Shown here: piece after piece, positions 1-9,414 of the stretch
Position numbering within the stretch: the first letter of the stretch is position 1
How the letters are laid out: every line of letters starts with the position of its first letter
DNA from: an uncultured Bacteroidota bacterium
GTDB lineage: Bacteria; Bacteroidota; Bacteroidia; Flavobacteriales; Flavobacteriaceae
Reading direction: 5' to 3'
DNA length: 64,000 nucleotides
Assembly (NCBI GenBank): GCA_902584445.1
Contig: CACHZY010000005.1
Span: 1 to 64,000 of the forward strand
Notes under the pieces: generated by a model
The model's database searches: none
Told to the model about the DNA's origin: nothing
The model's input: only the letters and a program-made list of their open reading frames with translations
Position numbers and translations under genes: made by a program

Positions 1-2
1 CA

Positions 3-1058
3 ATTGACCTAAATGCTGAGCGAAACCATTCCAATAATTTATCAGAAAACTATAGGATAGAGGATCAGAATTATATTTCACTGAATACCAATGAATATGG
101 TAATTTTGGAATGTCTACTATTCTAATAAAAACAGCCTTCTCAGGTGGGACAGGAATTGTAAATAAAAATTTTCAAAAGTTTAGGGATAATCGATTGATT
201 ATTGCAGAAAGAATAGCTCAGAAAAACCAAGAAGGGACAATTTTATATGATCAAGATGGTTTTCCTGAAGGGTATAATAAAAATCATCAGACGATAATGG
301 TTGCATCCTTTTTGTCTGCATATACCGGAACAAGTCCCAATAAAATTTCCTTAAACCCAATTCAATCTACGCCATTACCAAATTGGAACCTTACATACAC
401 TGGATTCACAAAAATTAAATCTATAGGTCGAATTTTTAACCGTTTTTCAATTTCACATGGATATCGATCCAGTTATACATTAACAAATTATCAAACAAAT
501 TTAGAATTTGATTCCTCCCAACCATTTCAAAAAGACCGCGTTGGAAACTATATGACTTCTCGATTTTATTCTAATATTAACTTGGCAGAGCAATTCAATC
601 CCTTAATTCGTCTGGATATTGAGTTTAAAAACTCTTTTAAAATTTTAGCTGAGTTAAGAAAAGATCGGAGCCTTTCACTTAGTTTAGACAATAGCTTGTT
701 AACCGAACAAACGGGGAATGAATATGTGGTTGGTATGGGATATCGATTGAAAGACCTTAGAATTAGAACTCGTCTGGGCGGTAATAGAGTTACGCTTAGT
801 GGCGATCTTAATCTCAAAGCAGATTTCTCCTACAGAAAAAATATAACACTACTTAGAAACTTGGAATACGATAATAATCAGGTCACTGCTGGACAAACAC
901 TTATGTCGATTAAATTTTCTGCGGGGTACAACTTGTCGAAAAATTTAACAAGCTTATTGTTCTATGATCATAATTTCTCAGAATTTGCCATATCGACTGC
1001 TTTTCCCCAAACATCAATTCGCTCTGGAATAACCATTCGATATAATTTTGGAAACTAA
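3..1058 (+). CDS. sprA: Gliding motility / T9SS translocon protein SprA, C-terminal part (5' end outside window)
   Basis: Frame is open from the window edge (IDLNAERNHSNNLSENYRIEDQNYISLNTNEYGNFGMST...); ends AISTAFPQTSIRSGITIRYNFGN, typical of the SprA C-terminus; followed by gcvH and a TonB-like gene as in flavobacteria. Confidence 0.85.
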   Translation: MDLNAERNHSNNLSENYRIEDQNYISLNTNEYGNFGMSTILIKTAFSGGTGIVNKNFQKFRDNRLIIAERIAQKNQEGTILYDQDGFPEGYNKNHQTIMVASFLSAYTGTSPNKISLNPIQSTPLPNWNLTYTGFTKIKSIGRIFNRFSISHGYRSSYTLTNYQTNLEFDSSQPFQKDRVGNYMTSRFYSNINLAEQFNPLIRLDIEFKNSFKILAELRKDRSLSLSLDNSLLTEQTGNEYVVGMGYRLKDLRIRTRLGGNRVTLSGDLNLKADFSYRKNITLLRNLEYDNNQVTAGQTLMSIKFSAGYNLSKNLTSLLFYDHNFSEFAISTAFPQTSIRSGITIRYNFGN

Positions 1059-1097
1059 AAGTGAATTACATTACTTTGTCAAATCTAATTTTGGTAA

Positions 1098-1478
1098 ATG
1101 AATATTCCTACAGAACTAAAGTACACTAAAGACCATGAATGGGTAAAAATAGATGGTGAAATAGCTACAATTGGTATTACTGATTTTGCTCAACAAGAAT
1201 TAGGTGACATTGTTTATATTGAAATCGAATCAATTGGAGAGACATTGGATGCAGAAGAAGTTTTTGGCACTGTTGAAGCCGTTAAAACCGTTTCTGACCT
1301 TTTTATGCCATTAAGTGGAGAGGTATTAGAATTTAATGCCGCTTTAGAAGATACACCCGAATCTGTTAATGATGACCCTTACAAATCTGGTTGGATGATT
1401 AAAGTTAAAATTGAAGATCCAAGTCAAATATCTGACTTACTTGACTTTGATGCCTACAAACAATTAATCAAAGCTTAG
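1098..1478 (+). CDS. gcvH: Glycine cleavage system H protein
   Basis: 126 aa; [34 protein letters not shown] and the lipoyl-lysine context [20 protein letters not shown]. Confidence 0.97.
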   Translation: MNIPTELKYTKDHEWVKIDGEIATIGITDFAQQELGDIVYIEIESIGETLDAEEVFGTVEAVKTVSDLFMPLSGEVLEFNAALEDTPESVNDDPYKSGWMIKVKIEDPSQISDLLDFDAYKQLIKA

Positions 1479-1557
1479 AAATAAAAATCTATATCATTAA
1501 AAAAACCTTGTTTTTTATTGTTTTTTTTTTAGTTTAGCAAACTATATTTAATCCTCC

Positions 1558-2262
1558 ATGCAGCCAAAAAAAAATGAAAAAGCCGATTTATCCAAGAACA
1601 GCAGCTTATATTTTATTATAGGCTTATCATCAATTTTACTTTTCACATGGATAGCTATTGAATGGAAAACATATGACCGAAGTGGATATGGATATGAGGC
1701 ATTGAATGTTGATGATGATGATGATGAGGATGTTCCTATAACCGAACAAATTAAAGTCCCACCACCCCCACCACCTCCACCACCTGCTCCTGAAATAATT
1801 GAAGTAGTTGAAGATGAGGAAGAGGTTGAGGAAACGGTGATTGAATCTACTGAAACAGATCAAGAAGAAATAGTTGAAATAGTTGAAGTCGAGGAAGAAT
1901 TTGAAGACGTAGATGTTCCATTTGCTGTGATAGAGGATGTTCCTATTTACCCTGGCTGTGAAAGAGTTGCTAAATCAAAAAGAAGACAGTGTTTTCAAGA
2001 ACAAATTAATAAGCATATTCGAAAAAATTTCAGATACCCTGAAATAGCCCAAGAAATGGGAATACAAGGGAGGGTTTATGTTAATTTTATTATTTCAAAG
2101 AACGGATCTATTACTAATATAAGAATGCGGGGTCCAGATAAAAATCTTGAAAAAGAAGCTGCTCGAATTATAGGGAGATTACCAAAAATGACTCCAGGAA
2201 AGCAAAGAGGTAGACCTGTTCGAGTTCCATTTAGTATCCCTATTACTTTCAGACTTCAGTAA
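1558..2262 (+). CDS. TonB-family energy transducer
   Basis: N-terminal TM helix, polyproline PPPPPPPPPAPE, acidic Glu/Val stretch, C-terminal TonB domain (YPEIAQEMGIQGRVYVNFIISKNGSITNIRM...VPFSIPITFRLQ). Confidence 0.92.
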   Translation: MQPKKNEKADLSKNSSLYFIIGLSSILLFTWIAIEWKTYDRSGYGYEALNVDDDDDEDVPITEQIKVPPPPPPPPPAPEIIEVVEDEEEVEETVIESTETDQEEIVEIVEVEEEFEDVDVPFAVIEDVPIYPGCERVAKSKRRQCFQEQINKHIRKNFRYPEIAQEMGIQGRVYVNFIISKNGSITNIRMRGPDKNLEKEAARIIGRLPKMTPGKQRGRPVRVPFSIPITFRLQ

Positions 2263-2298
2263 CATCAACTTATTATTTTTAAAATTACATTCTGGTCT

Positions 2299-2329
2299 TT
2301 GGTCAATGATAATTTGTAAACTATCTTTG
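2299..2329 (+). promoter_or_regulatory. Candidate Bacteroidetes sigma-A promoter of cyoE/ctaB: TTG-N20-TATCTTTG
   Basis: TTG at 2299-2301 and TATCTTTG (TAnnTTTG) at 2322-2329, 11 nt before the ATG at 2341. Confidence 0.55.
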
Positions 2330-2340
2330 TCTTTGGAAAA

Positions 2341-3252
2341 ATGATGATGAAGTTTTATTCTAATAGTTTACCATCTACAACCTTTAATATTGGACTAATA
2401 GTTACTGATTTTTTGCAGTTAACCAAGTTTCGTCTTGCAATTAGTGTTGTTTTTTCTTCATTAGCTGGATATTTACTGGCTGTGGATAAAATCGAAACTA
2501 ATATTTTATTGGGTTTATCCTTTGGAGGCTATGCTATGGTAGGCGCATCCAATGCTTTTAATCAATTGATTGAAAAGAACAAAGACTCATTAATGTTAAG
2601 GACTCAAAATCGGCCCCTTCCTGGTGGGAGAATGACAAATACTTTAGCTATCACAATCGCCATTTTCTTAGCTATTACTGGAGTTATAATTTTACACTAT
2701 ATCAATTATAAGACTGCAATTTTTGGAGCTTTATCTATATTTCTATATACCTGTGTTTACACCCCATTAAAGTCGAAAACTTCTTTAGCAGTTTTTATTG
2801 GCGCATTTCCAGGAGCCATTCCCTTCATGTTGGGTTGGGTTGCAGCTACAGGAAGCTTTGGAATTGAACCTGGGATTCTCTTTATGATACAATTTTTCTG
2901 GCAGTTTCCACACTTTTGGGCAATCGGTTGGATGGTGGATGAAGATTATAAAAAGGCAGGATTTAAAATGTTACCAACAGGAAGTCCAGATAAAACTACA
3001 GCATTTCTAATTGTTTTTTATTCTTTTTGGACTATTGTTGTTTCGATTTTACCCTACACTAGATACTCAGGAGACTTAAATCTATCTATCCAAGCTACTT
3101 TTGCCTTAGTTATAATAGGTATTTATTTTCTCTACTTTGCTTTTAAGTTAATGCAAGAAAAAACTAAAAGGGCAGCTAGAAAACTAATGTATGCTAGTAT
3201 TTTATATATCAGTTTTCTACAAATTATTTATGTTATCGATAAATGGATTTAG
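2341..3252 (+). CDS. cyoE: Protoheme IX farnesyltransferase (UbiA family)
   Basis: 303 aa polytopic; NAFNQLIEKNKDSLMLRTQNRPLPGGRM and YTPLKSKTSLAVFIGAFPGAIPFMLGW; next to cytochrome oxidase subunits. Confidence 0.93.
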   Translation: MMMKFYSNSLPSTTFNIGLIVTDFLQLTKFRLAISVVFSSLAGYLLAVDKIETNILLGLSFGGYAMVGASNAFNQLIEKNKDSLMLRTQNRPLPGGRMTNTLAITIAIFLAITGVIILHYINYKTAIFGALSIFLYTCVYTPLKSKTSLAVFIGAFPGAIPFMLGWVAATGSFGIEPGILFMIQFFWQFPHFWAIGWMVDEDYKKAGFKMLPTGSPDKTTAFLIVFYSFWTIVVSILPYTRYSGDLNLSIQATFALVIIGIYFLYFAFKLMQEKTKRAARKLMYASILYISFLQIIYVIDKWI

Positions 3253-3824
3253 GGATGAATGATTTACAAATAAAACAAGAAAGGGCAAAGAAAATGATGC
3301 TTTGGGTAGGAATGATTAGTATGTCTATGACATTTGCTGGGTTGACAAGTGCGTATGTTGTAAGTAGCACAAGAGCTGATTGGCTTTCCAAATTTGATCT
3401 ACCAAGCGCTTTTACAATTAGTACTTTTTTAATTGCTACTAGCAGTTTGACGTTTTTTTTGGCTAAACAATCTCTTAATAATGGAAATAAAAAAAGTACT
3501 AAGTTGTTAATATTAAGTACCCTAGGATTGGCTCTTCTTTTTGTTTATTTTCAATTTAAAGGTTTTGGAGATATTATTGATCAAGGATATTACTTTACTG
3601 GAGCAGAAAGTTCAATTACTACTTCCTTTTTGTATGTATTAATTTTACTTCACTTGGCTCACCTATTTTCCGGATTAATTGTATTAATGGTTGTTTATTA
3701 TCAATTGCAAAAAGGGCGTTATTTTGGATCAAATACTTTAGGTTTTGAATTGGCTCATTTGTTCTGGCATTTTCTAGATTTGTTGTGGATTTATTTGTAT
3801 CTATTTATTATACTGTACAGGTAA
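3243..3824 (+). CDS. Cytochrome c oxidase subunit III family protein
   Basis: 193 aa; GSNTLGFELAHLFWHFLDLLWIYLYLFII signature; overlaps cyoE by 10 nt. Confidence 0.9.
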   Translation: MDLGMNDLQIKQERAKKMMLWVGMISMSMTFAGLTSAYVVSSTRADWLSKFDLPSAFTISTFLIATSSLTFFLAKQSLNNGNKKSTKLLILSTLGLALLFVYFQFKGFGDIIDQGYYFTGAESSITTSFLYVLILLHLAHLFSGLIVLMVVYYQLQKGRYFGSNTLGFELAHLFWHFLDLLWIYLYLFIILYR

Positions 3825-3863
3825 AATATATAAATTTGTAATAACTAATTTGAATTATACTTT

Positions 3864-4840
3864 ATGGAATTGACTGCAGCTGAAAAGGAGGCAAATCTTT
3901 GGTCTGGAGGCCAAAGACCCCTTAACGCGAGCTATGGAAAATTAATGATGTGGTTTTTCATTGTTTCTGATGCCTTGACTTTCTCAGGCTTCTTGGTTTC
4001 ATATGGATTTTCAAGATTTAAAAACATCGACTCTTGGCCCATTGCAGACGAAGTTTTTACTCATTTCCCATTTTTACATGGTATAGACGCTCCGATGTAT
4101 TATGTTGCTTTGATGACATTTATATTAATTTTTTCCTCTGTTACAATGGTTTTAGCTGTTGACGCTGGACATCATATGAATAAATCCAAAGTAACATTTT
4201 ATATGCTTTTAACAATTATTGGTGGTGCAGTTTTTGTGGGTTCACAGGCTTGGGAATGGAAAAATTTTATCAAGGGAGAATATGGTGCTCTTGAAACAAA
4301 AGGAGGTCAGATTCTTCAATTTATCAATGCTGATAATGGTGAAAGAGTTTCCATTGCAGATTTTTCGATTTCAATTCCCACAGAAAGAAGTGCTCACAAA
4401 GGCAGTAATGGAGTATGGTATAAAAGTGAAGGTACTTTACCATCCTACTCTGTCAATGAAGTAGTCGAGGGATTTCAGGGTAATAAAAATCTGGTAATCA
4501 GAATTGAGAAGCTCGATGAAAATGGTCAAAAGATTATTCTTTCTCGAGATGATTCTTTAGATAAAGTTGAAAATGCTGTTGCTGTAGTCGAAGGTGCAAA
4601 TTTAGTTCATAATGAGTATGGAAATCGCTTATTTGCAGATTTCTTTTTCTTCATTACTGGGTTTCATGGATTTCATGTGTTTTCAGGTGTTGTAATTAAT
4701 TTAATCATATTTTTCAATGTTATAATTGGAACTTATGAAAGAAGAGGGCATTATGAAATGGTTGAAAAAAAGTTGGTTTATATTGGCATTTTGTCGATTT
4801 AGTATGGGTATTTGTTTTCACATTTTTCTATTTAGTTTAA
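3864..4840 (+). pseudogene. Cytochrome c oxidase subunit III, 0-frame ORF ends at 4802; canonical C-terminus continues in the -1 frame to 4840
   Basis: 0-frame product ends ...EMVEKKLVYIGILSI*. A one-base shift at the A7 tract (4765-4771) gives EKKVGLYWHFVDLVWVFVFTFFYLV*, the expected subunit III end; 325 aa total. Confidence 0.85.
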
Positions 4841-4855
4841 TAATAAATTTTGCTT

Positions 4856-5239
4856 ATGGCTGAAGACTTTCACAAACTAGCTATTTTTAGAGGACTGTTA
4901 AAATTTAAATCAAACGTTCAAAAAATTTGGGGGGTTTTGATTTTTCTATCAATTGTAACTACAATTGAGGTCGTTCTTGGGATTTTAAAACCTGAGTTTC
5001 TGCTTTCGTATTTCCTAAATATGAAATTATTGAATTGGATATTCATTATATTAACCTTGGTTAAAGCATATTATATAGCCTGGGATTTTATGCATATAAG
5101 AGATGAAAGGGGGAGTCTTCAAGGCTCTATTGTTCTTCCACTAATTATATTGATCCCTTATTTAATATTCATATTAGTATTAGAGGCAGACTATATTTTT
5201 GATGTCATGAATACTGGTTTTCAAAGTTGGAACTTTTAA
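4856..5239 (+). CDS. Cytochrome c oxidase subunit IV-type membrane protein
   Basis: Small 3-TM protein with KAYYIAWDFMHIRDERGSLQ, directly after subunit III. ORF track starts at TTG 4850; ATG at 4856 (MAEDFHKL) preferred. Confidence 0.85.
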   Translation: MAEDFHKLAIFRGLLKFKSNVQKIWGVLIFLSIVTTIEVVLGILKPEFLLSYFLNMKLLNWIFIILTLVKAYYIAWDFMHIRDERGSLQGSIVLPLIILIPYLIFILVLEADYIFDVMNTGFQSWNF

Positions 5240-5269
5240 TAAAAATCTTTAATTAGCAAAAGACTTTTC

Positions 5270-5923
5270 ATGAGTCAAAAAACAAAAAAATATTTTGTTC
5301 TCTGCATTCTTTTTATATTCCCAATAGTCATTTACCTGTTTTTTGCATCTGGTAAAAATAATTTCGCATTACTTCCAGTTTTAACTGAGAATGTTAACGA
5401 GATCAAAAACTTCAAAACTCTTTCTGGAGCAAAGATTCAATTGGAAGATAAAATTTCCATTTTAGGTTTTTGGGGAGAAGATCTTTCCGAAAAAAAAGGT
5501 CATGCCTTAAACCTCAATCAAAAGATTTATAAACGTTTTTATCAATTTAACGACTTCCAATTTGTAATGGTTTTAGAAAATGGTCAACAGGATCAGGTTA
5601 ATACTTTGAAAGAAGAACTACAAGAGGGAGCTGGGACAGATTTAGTTAAGTGGAGATTTGTTTTTGGCACTCCGGACGAAATACAAGATTTATTTGACAG
5701 TCTGAGAACTAATTTAAATCTTTCTCAAGGGAAAAGTTCTCCTTTTGTTTTTATTATCGATAAAGAAGTTAACCTAAGAGGCCGAGATGACGACGAGGAT
5801 GTAGGAACCTTATATGGTTTCAATTCTCAGTCAGTTGCCGAAATAAACAATAAGATGGTGGATGATGTAAAGGTAATTTTAGCAGAGTATCGACGAGCTT
5901 GGAAAAAGTACAACCATAATTAA
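5270..5923 (+). CDS. Conserved membrane-anchored protein of the cox/SCO cluster (possible degenerate thioredoxin/SCO-like fold)
   Basis: N-terminal TM; VFIIDKEVNLRGRDDDEDVGTLYGFNSQSVAEINNKMVDDVKVILAEY; no CxxxC; immediately upstream of SCO. Confidence 0.6.
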   Translation: MSQKTKKYFVLCILFIFPIVIYLFFASGKNNFALLPVLTENVNEIKNFKTLSGAKIQLEDKISILGFWGEDLSEKKGHALNLNQKIYKRFYQFNDFQFVMVLENGQQDQVNTLKEELQEGAGTDLVKWRFVFGTPDEIQDLFDSLRTNLNLSQGKSSPFVFIIDKEVNLRGRDDDEDVGTLYGFNSQSVAEINNKMVDDVKVILAEYRRAWKKYNHN

Positions 5924-5924
5924 T

Positions 5925-6623
5925 ATGAGGAAAAATTATAAATACCTTGGATTGATCGTCATCATTATTGTCTTTGCTCTTCTTTTTATTCCAAAGATTA
6001 TTGAGAGATTGAGAAGTGATACTGCCATTCAGGATAACCGATCAGCCCCCGCAAAGCCTTTAGCGTATATTAAACTTAATGGAGAAGCTAAAAAGGTTCC
6101 TGATTTTTTAATGTATAATCAAGATAGCCTATTGATTAGTAATGAAGATTTTTTAGGTAAGGTATATTTAGCAGAGTTTTTTTTTAGTCGTTGTCCTACT
6201 ATTTGTCCAATAATGAATAGAAATATGAAAATTTTGGATGATAGATTTTGGAAAAGACAAGATTTCGGTATAGCCTCTTTTACTATTGACCCTGCTCATG
6301 ATACTCCGATTATTTTAAAAGAATACGCCCAGAATTATAAAGTAAAATCTAAAAATTGGCATTTTCTTAACGATAAGAAAGATCAGGTATATGAGCTAGC
6401 AAATTCAGGATTTAGTATCTTTGCAAGTATAAATCCATCAGTAGCAGGCGGTTTTGAGCACCAAGGGTATTTTGCCTTGATTGATAAAAAGGGATATATA
6501 AGATCCAGAGTCGATCGCTTTGACAATCCGATCGTATACTATTCAGGAATTGACAGAGATGATCAAGACATCCAGGGGGTAGATATGCTACTAGAGGATA
6601 TTGAGCTGCTCTTAAAGGAATAA
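5925..6623 (+). CDS. SCO family protein (cytochrome oxidase copper insertion)
   Basis: FFFSRCPTICPIMNRNMK (CxxxC copper motif), SFTIDPAHDTPIILKEYA. Confidence 0.93.
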   Translation: MRKNYKYLGLIVIIIVFALLFIPKIIERLRSDTAIQDNRSAPAKPLAYIKLNGEAKKVPDFLMYNQDSLLISNEDFLGKVYLAEFFFSRCPTICPIMNRNMKILDDRFWKRQDFGIASFTIDPAHDTPIILKEYAQNYKVKSKNWHFLNDKKDQVYELANSGFSIFASINPSVAGGFEHQGYFALIDKKGYIRSRVDRFDNPIVYYSGIDRDDQDIQGVDMLLEDIELLLKE

Positions 6624-6634
6624 AAGTTTAGAAA

Positions 6635-7168
6635 ATGAAAATTAATAAAGAGATTCAAGAGTCCCAAAAGTACACCAAACTAATTACCCTAATCTCAATT
6701 GCGGTTCCAGTATTGGTGGCAGTTCTTTTTACGGTAAGAATTCCCAATGTTGCATCCTTTGACTTTTTACCACCCATTTATGCTACCATTAATGCATTAA
6801 CTGCGGTAATTTTAATCATAGCTTATATAGCTATAAGAAATAAAAAAATTAAACTTCACGAAAGGTTGATGAAAATTGCGATTGGTCTATCTCTGGCTTT
6901 CCTAGCCATGTATGTGGCATATCATATGACCTCCGACTCAACCCCATATGGAGGTCAAGGAATGAAAAGATACGTCTACTATTTTATTTTGATTTCTCAT
7001 ATCATTTTCTCGATTGGAATCATTCCAATGGTTCTTGTCACCTATGTACGTGCCATTTCAAAAAGGTTTGTAGACCACAAAAAAATTGCTGTGATTACCT
7101 TTCCAATTTGGCTGTATATTGCTGTCACTGGAGTGATTGTTTATCTTATGATCTCACCCTACTATTAA
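6635..7168 (+). CDS. DUF420 family membrane protein
   Basis: 177 aa multi-TM; ATINALTAVILIIAYIAIRNKKIKLHERLMK, YFILISHIIFSIGIIPMVLVTYVRA; located after SCO as usual. Confidence 0.85.
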   Translation: MKINKEIQESQKYTKLITLISIAVPVLVAVLFTVRIPNVASFDFLPPIYATINALTAVILIIAYIAIRNKKIKLHERLMKIAIGLSLAFLAMYVAYHMTSDSTPYGGQGMKRYVYYFILISHIIFSIGIIPMVLVTYVRAISKRFVDHKKIAVITFPIWLYIAVTGVIVYLMISPYY

Positions 7169-7172
7169 TATT

Positions 7173-7379
7173 ATGAGGATTCTTTTATTTTTATTTGTAA
7201 GTCTTTTGCTTTTGGGAGAAGCTTCAGCCCAGTGCTCAATGTGTAGAGCTGTATTAGAATCTGGAGATGCTAAAGAAACTGCAAAAGGAATAAATAATGG
7301 AATAATTTATTTGATGGCCATCCCCTATGTTTTAGTTGCTTTTGTTGGTTATCAAATTTTTAAACTCATCAAAAAATAA
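7173..7379 (+). CDS. Small secreted/membrane protein with CxxC motif, cox-cluster associated
   Basis: 68 aa; signal sequence then AQCSMCRAVLESGDAKETAKGINNGIIYLMAIPYVLVAFVGY; 4 nt after DUF420. Confidence 0.7.
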   Translation: MRILLFLFVSLLLLGEASAQCSMCRAVLESGDAKETAKGINNGIIYLMAIPYVLVAFVGYQIFKLIKK

Positions 7380-7390
7380 TGTTTAGCAAA

Positions 7391-7478
7391 TTAAAATAAA
7401 TACTGTTTCCTTTTTAATTCAAATAAAACCTTTTGAGTTTTATACAGTCAAAAAAAGGGAAATAGTATATTTTATTTA
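7391..7478 (+). other. Nested imperfect inverted repeats (possible terminator/leader structure)
   Basis: Inner perfect hairpin ATAAAAC-CTTTTGA-GTTTTAT (7423-7443), flanked by imperfect arms AAATAAATACTGTTTCCTTTTT and AAAAAAGGGAAATAGTATATTTTATTT. Confidence 0.4.
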
Positions 7479-7490
7479 AAATACAACCCA

Positions 7491-8180
7491 ATGATTCAAA
7501 TCAGCAACCTTCATAAATCCTATAAAATGGGTTCTAATTCCTTACATGTATTGAAGGGAATTAATTTTAAAATTGATGAGGGGGAATTGGTTGCCATAAT
7601 GGGCTCTTCAGGATCAGGAAAGTCAACTTTACTTAATATACTTGGAATGCTAGATATTGCCGATGAAGGAAATTACTTGCTTGATAATGTATTAATAAAA
7701 GACTTAACAGAAACAATTGCTGCCAATTACCGCAACCGATTTTTAGGCTTCGTTTTCCAATCTTTTAATCTGATAAATTATAAAAATGCATTGGAAAATG
7801 TTGCTTTGCCACTGTACTATCAGGGTTTAAGAAGAAAAACCCGACAACAAAAAGCTTTAGAGTACCTCAAAAAAGTTGGCTTATTAGATTGGGCTAAGCA
7901 TTTACCCAGTGAGCTTTCTGGAGGCCAAAAGCAACGCGTTGCTATTGCCAGAGCAATGGCATCAGAACCGAAAGTACTTCTTGCTGATGAGCCAACGGGT
8001 GCATTGGACTCCAATACTTCTCGTGAGGTAATGAGTCTCATTCAAAAAATCAATGACGAGGGAAAGACCATTTTAGTTGTAACCCATGAAATTGATATTG
8101 CCAAGATGTGTAAAAGAATCATAACCCTTAAAGATGGGGTCATTATAGAAGATAAAAAAACAGATCAAATTTTATTATAA
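7491..8180 (+). CDS. ABC transporter ATP-binding protein (MacB/LolD-like)
   Basis: Walker A GSSGSGKST, signature LSGGQKQRVAIARAMA, Walker B VLLADEPTGALD. Confidence 0.95.
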   Translation: MIQISNLHKSYKMGSNSLHVLKGINFKIDEGELVAIMGSSGSGKSTLLNILGMLDIADEGNYLLDNVLIKDLTETIAANYRNRFLGFVFQSFNLINYKNALENVALPLYYQGLRRKTRQQKALEYLKKVGLLDWAKHLPSELSGGQKQRVAIARAMASEPKVLLADEPTGALDSNTSREVMSLIQKINDEGKTILVVTHEIDIAKMCKRIITLKDGVIIEDKKTDQILL

Positions 8181-8184
8181 GATT

Positions 8185-9414
8185 ATGTTTAGTAGAGACC
8201 AATGGCAGGAAATATTTGAAACTATTCGTAAGAATAAGCTTAGAACCATTCTGTCTGGTTTTACCGTAGCCCTAGGGATTTTTATTTTCATTATTCTATT
8301 TGGATTTGGCAATGGATTAAAAAACAGTTTTGAACAATTTTTTCTTGACGATGCCACTAATACCCTTTGGCTATATCCGGGGGTAACTTCAAAAGCCTAC
8401 CAAGGATTTAAAGACAATAGAAGAATTGAATTTGAAAATAGCGATTTAATTGATATTAAGGAAAACTTTACTTTTTTTTTAGAAAACATTACCCCAAGAA
8501 TAAATAGAAGGGAGGTCCTGAGTTACAAAGGTCAATCTAATATTTATAACATTAGAGCTGTAGCTCCGGCTCATCAGAATGTAGAGAAAACTATTATAAT
8601 GAAAGGACGGTTTATTAATCAAAAAGACATAGACGAAAGAACTAAGAACATTACAATTGGTAGGCTAGTTGCACAAGATATATTTAAAAAGGAAGATCCT
8701 ATGGGAAAGTATATCGAAATTGGAGAAAGCGCCTTTAAAGTAGTGGGTGTTTTTCAGGATAAAAGTGGAGATAGAGAGGAGCGACTCGTTTACTTGCCCT
8801 ATACAACCCGACAATTAATGGAAAAAAATAATGATAAAATTGACCAGATAATTGTAAGCTTTAAGCAAGAGTTAGGTTATGTTGGTGCATTGGCCTTTGA
8901 AAAACAGCTAGGTGATTTTTTTAAAAGTAAAAAAGTTATAGATCCAACTGATAAGAGTGGATTATATATAAGAAATACTACAGAAAGAGTGAGACAAAAT
9001 CAGCGATTTGCTTCAACACTTCAAATTATTGTTGCCTTTGTAGGTATTGGAACATTGATCGCAGGGATTATAGGCATTTCCAATATTATGGTTTTTGTAG
9101 TTAAGGAGAGAACTAAAGAGTTAGGTATAAGAAAAGCCTTGGGAGCTAATCCAATTAGTATTGTTGCAATGATCTTAAACGAATCAATTTTCATTACCAC
9201 ACTGTCTGGAATTTTTGGTTTACTTATAGGTATTTTTATGCTCAGCAGGCTGGATGATCAGTTAGAGCAATATTTTATATTAGATCCTTATGTTGATTCC
9301 CTAACAGCATTAATAGCCACTTTTCTACTCATTTTTTTTGGAGCCATTGCCGGATTTATTCCCGCCAAAAGAGCAGCTAGTATCAAACCCATAGTAGCCT
9401 TGAGAGATGAATAG
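8185..9414 (+). CDS. MacB-like ABC transporter permease
   Basis: FtsX/MacB architecture; VVKERTKELGIRKALGANPISIVAMILNESIFITTLSG. Confidence 0.92.
   Translation: MFSRDQWQEIFETIRKNKLRTILSGFTVALGIFIFIILFGFGNGLKNSFEQFFLDDATNTLWLYPGVTSKAYQGFKDNRRIEFENSDLIDIKENFTFFLENITPRINRREVLSYKGQSNIYNIRAVAPAHQNVEKTIIMKGRFINQKDIDERTKNITIGRLVAQDIFKKEDPMGKYIEIGESAFKVVGVFQDKSGDREERLVYLPYTTRQLMEKNNDKIDQIIVSFKQELGYVGALAFEKQLGDFFKSKKVIDPTDKSGLYIRNTTERVRQNQRFASTLQIIVAFVGIGTLIAGIIGISNIMVFVVKERTKELGIRKALGANPISIVAMILNESIFITTLSGIFGLLIGIFMLSRLDDQLEQYFILDPYVDSLTALIATFLLIFFGAIAGFIPAKRAASIKPIVALRDE

Noticed and set aside
1479-1557. Apparent absence of a VanZ-like gene often found between gcvH and the TonB gene
   Set aside because: Only a lineage difference in gene order; the gap is too short for a remnant and shows no pseudogene.
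4219-4464. 81-aa ORF inside cox subunit III, considered as a frameshift segment
   Set aside because: The 0-frame reads as a continuous subunit III-like protein through this region; the only needed shift is at 4765-4771.
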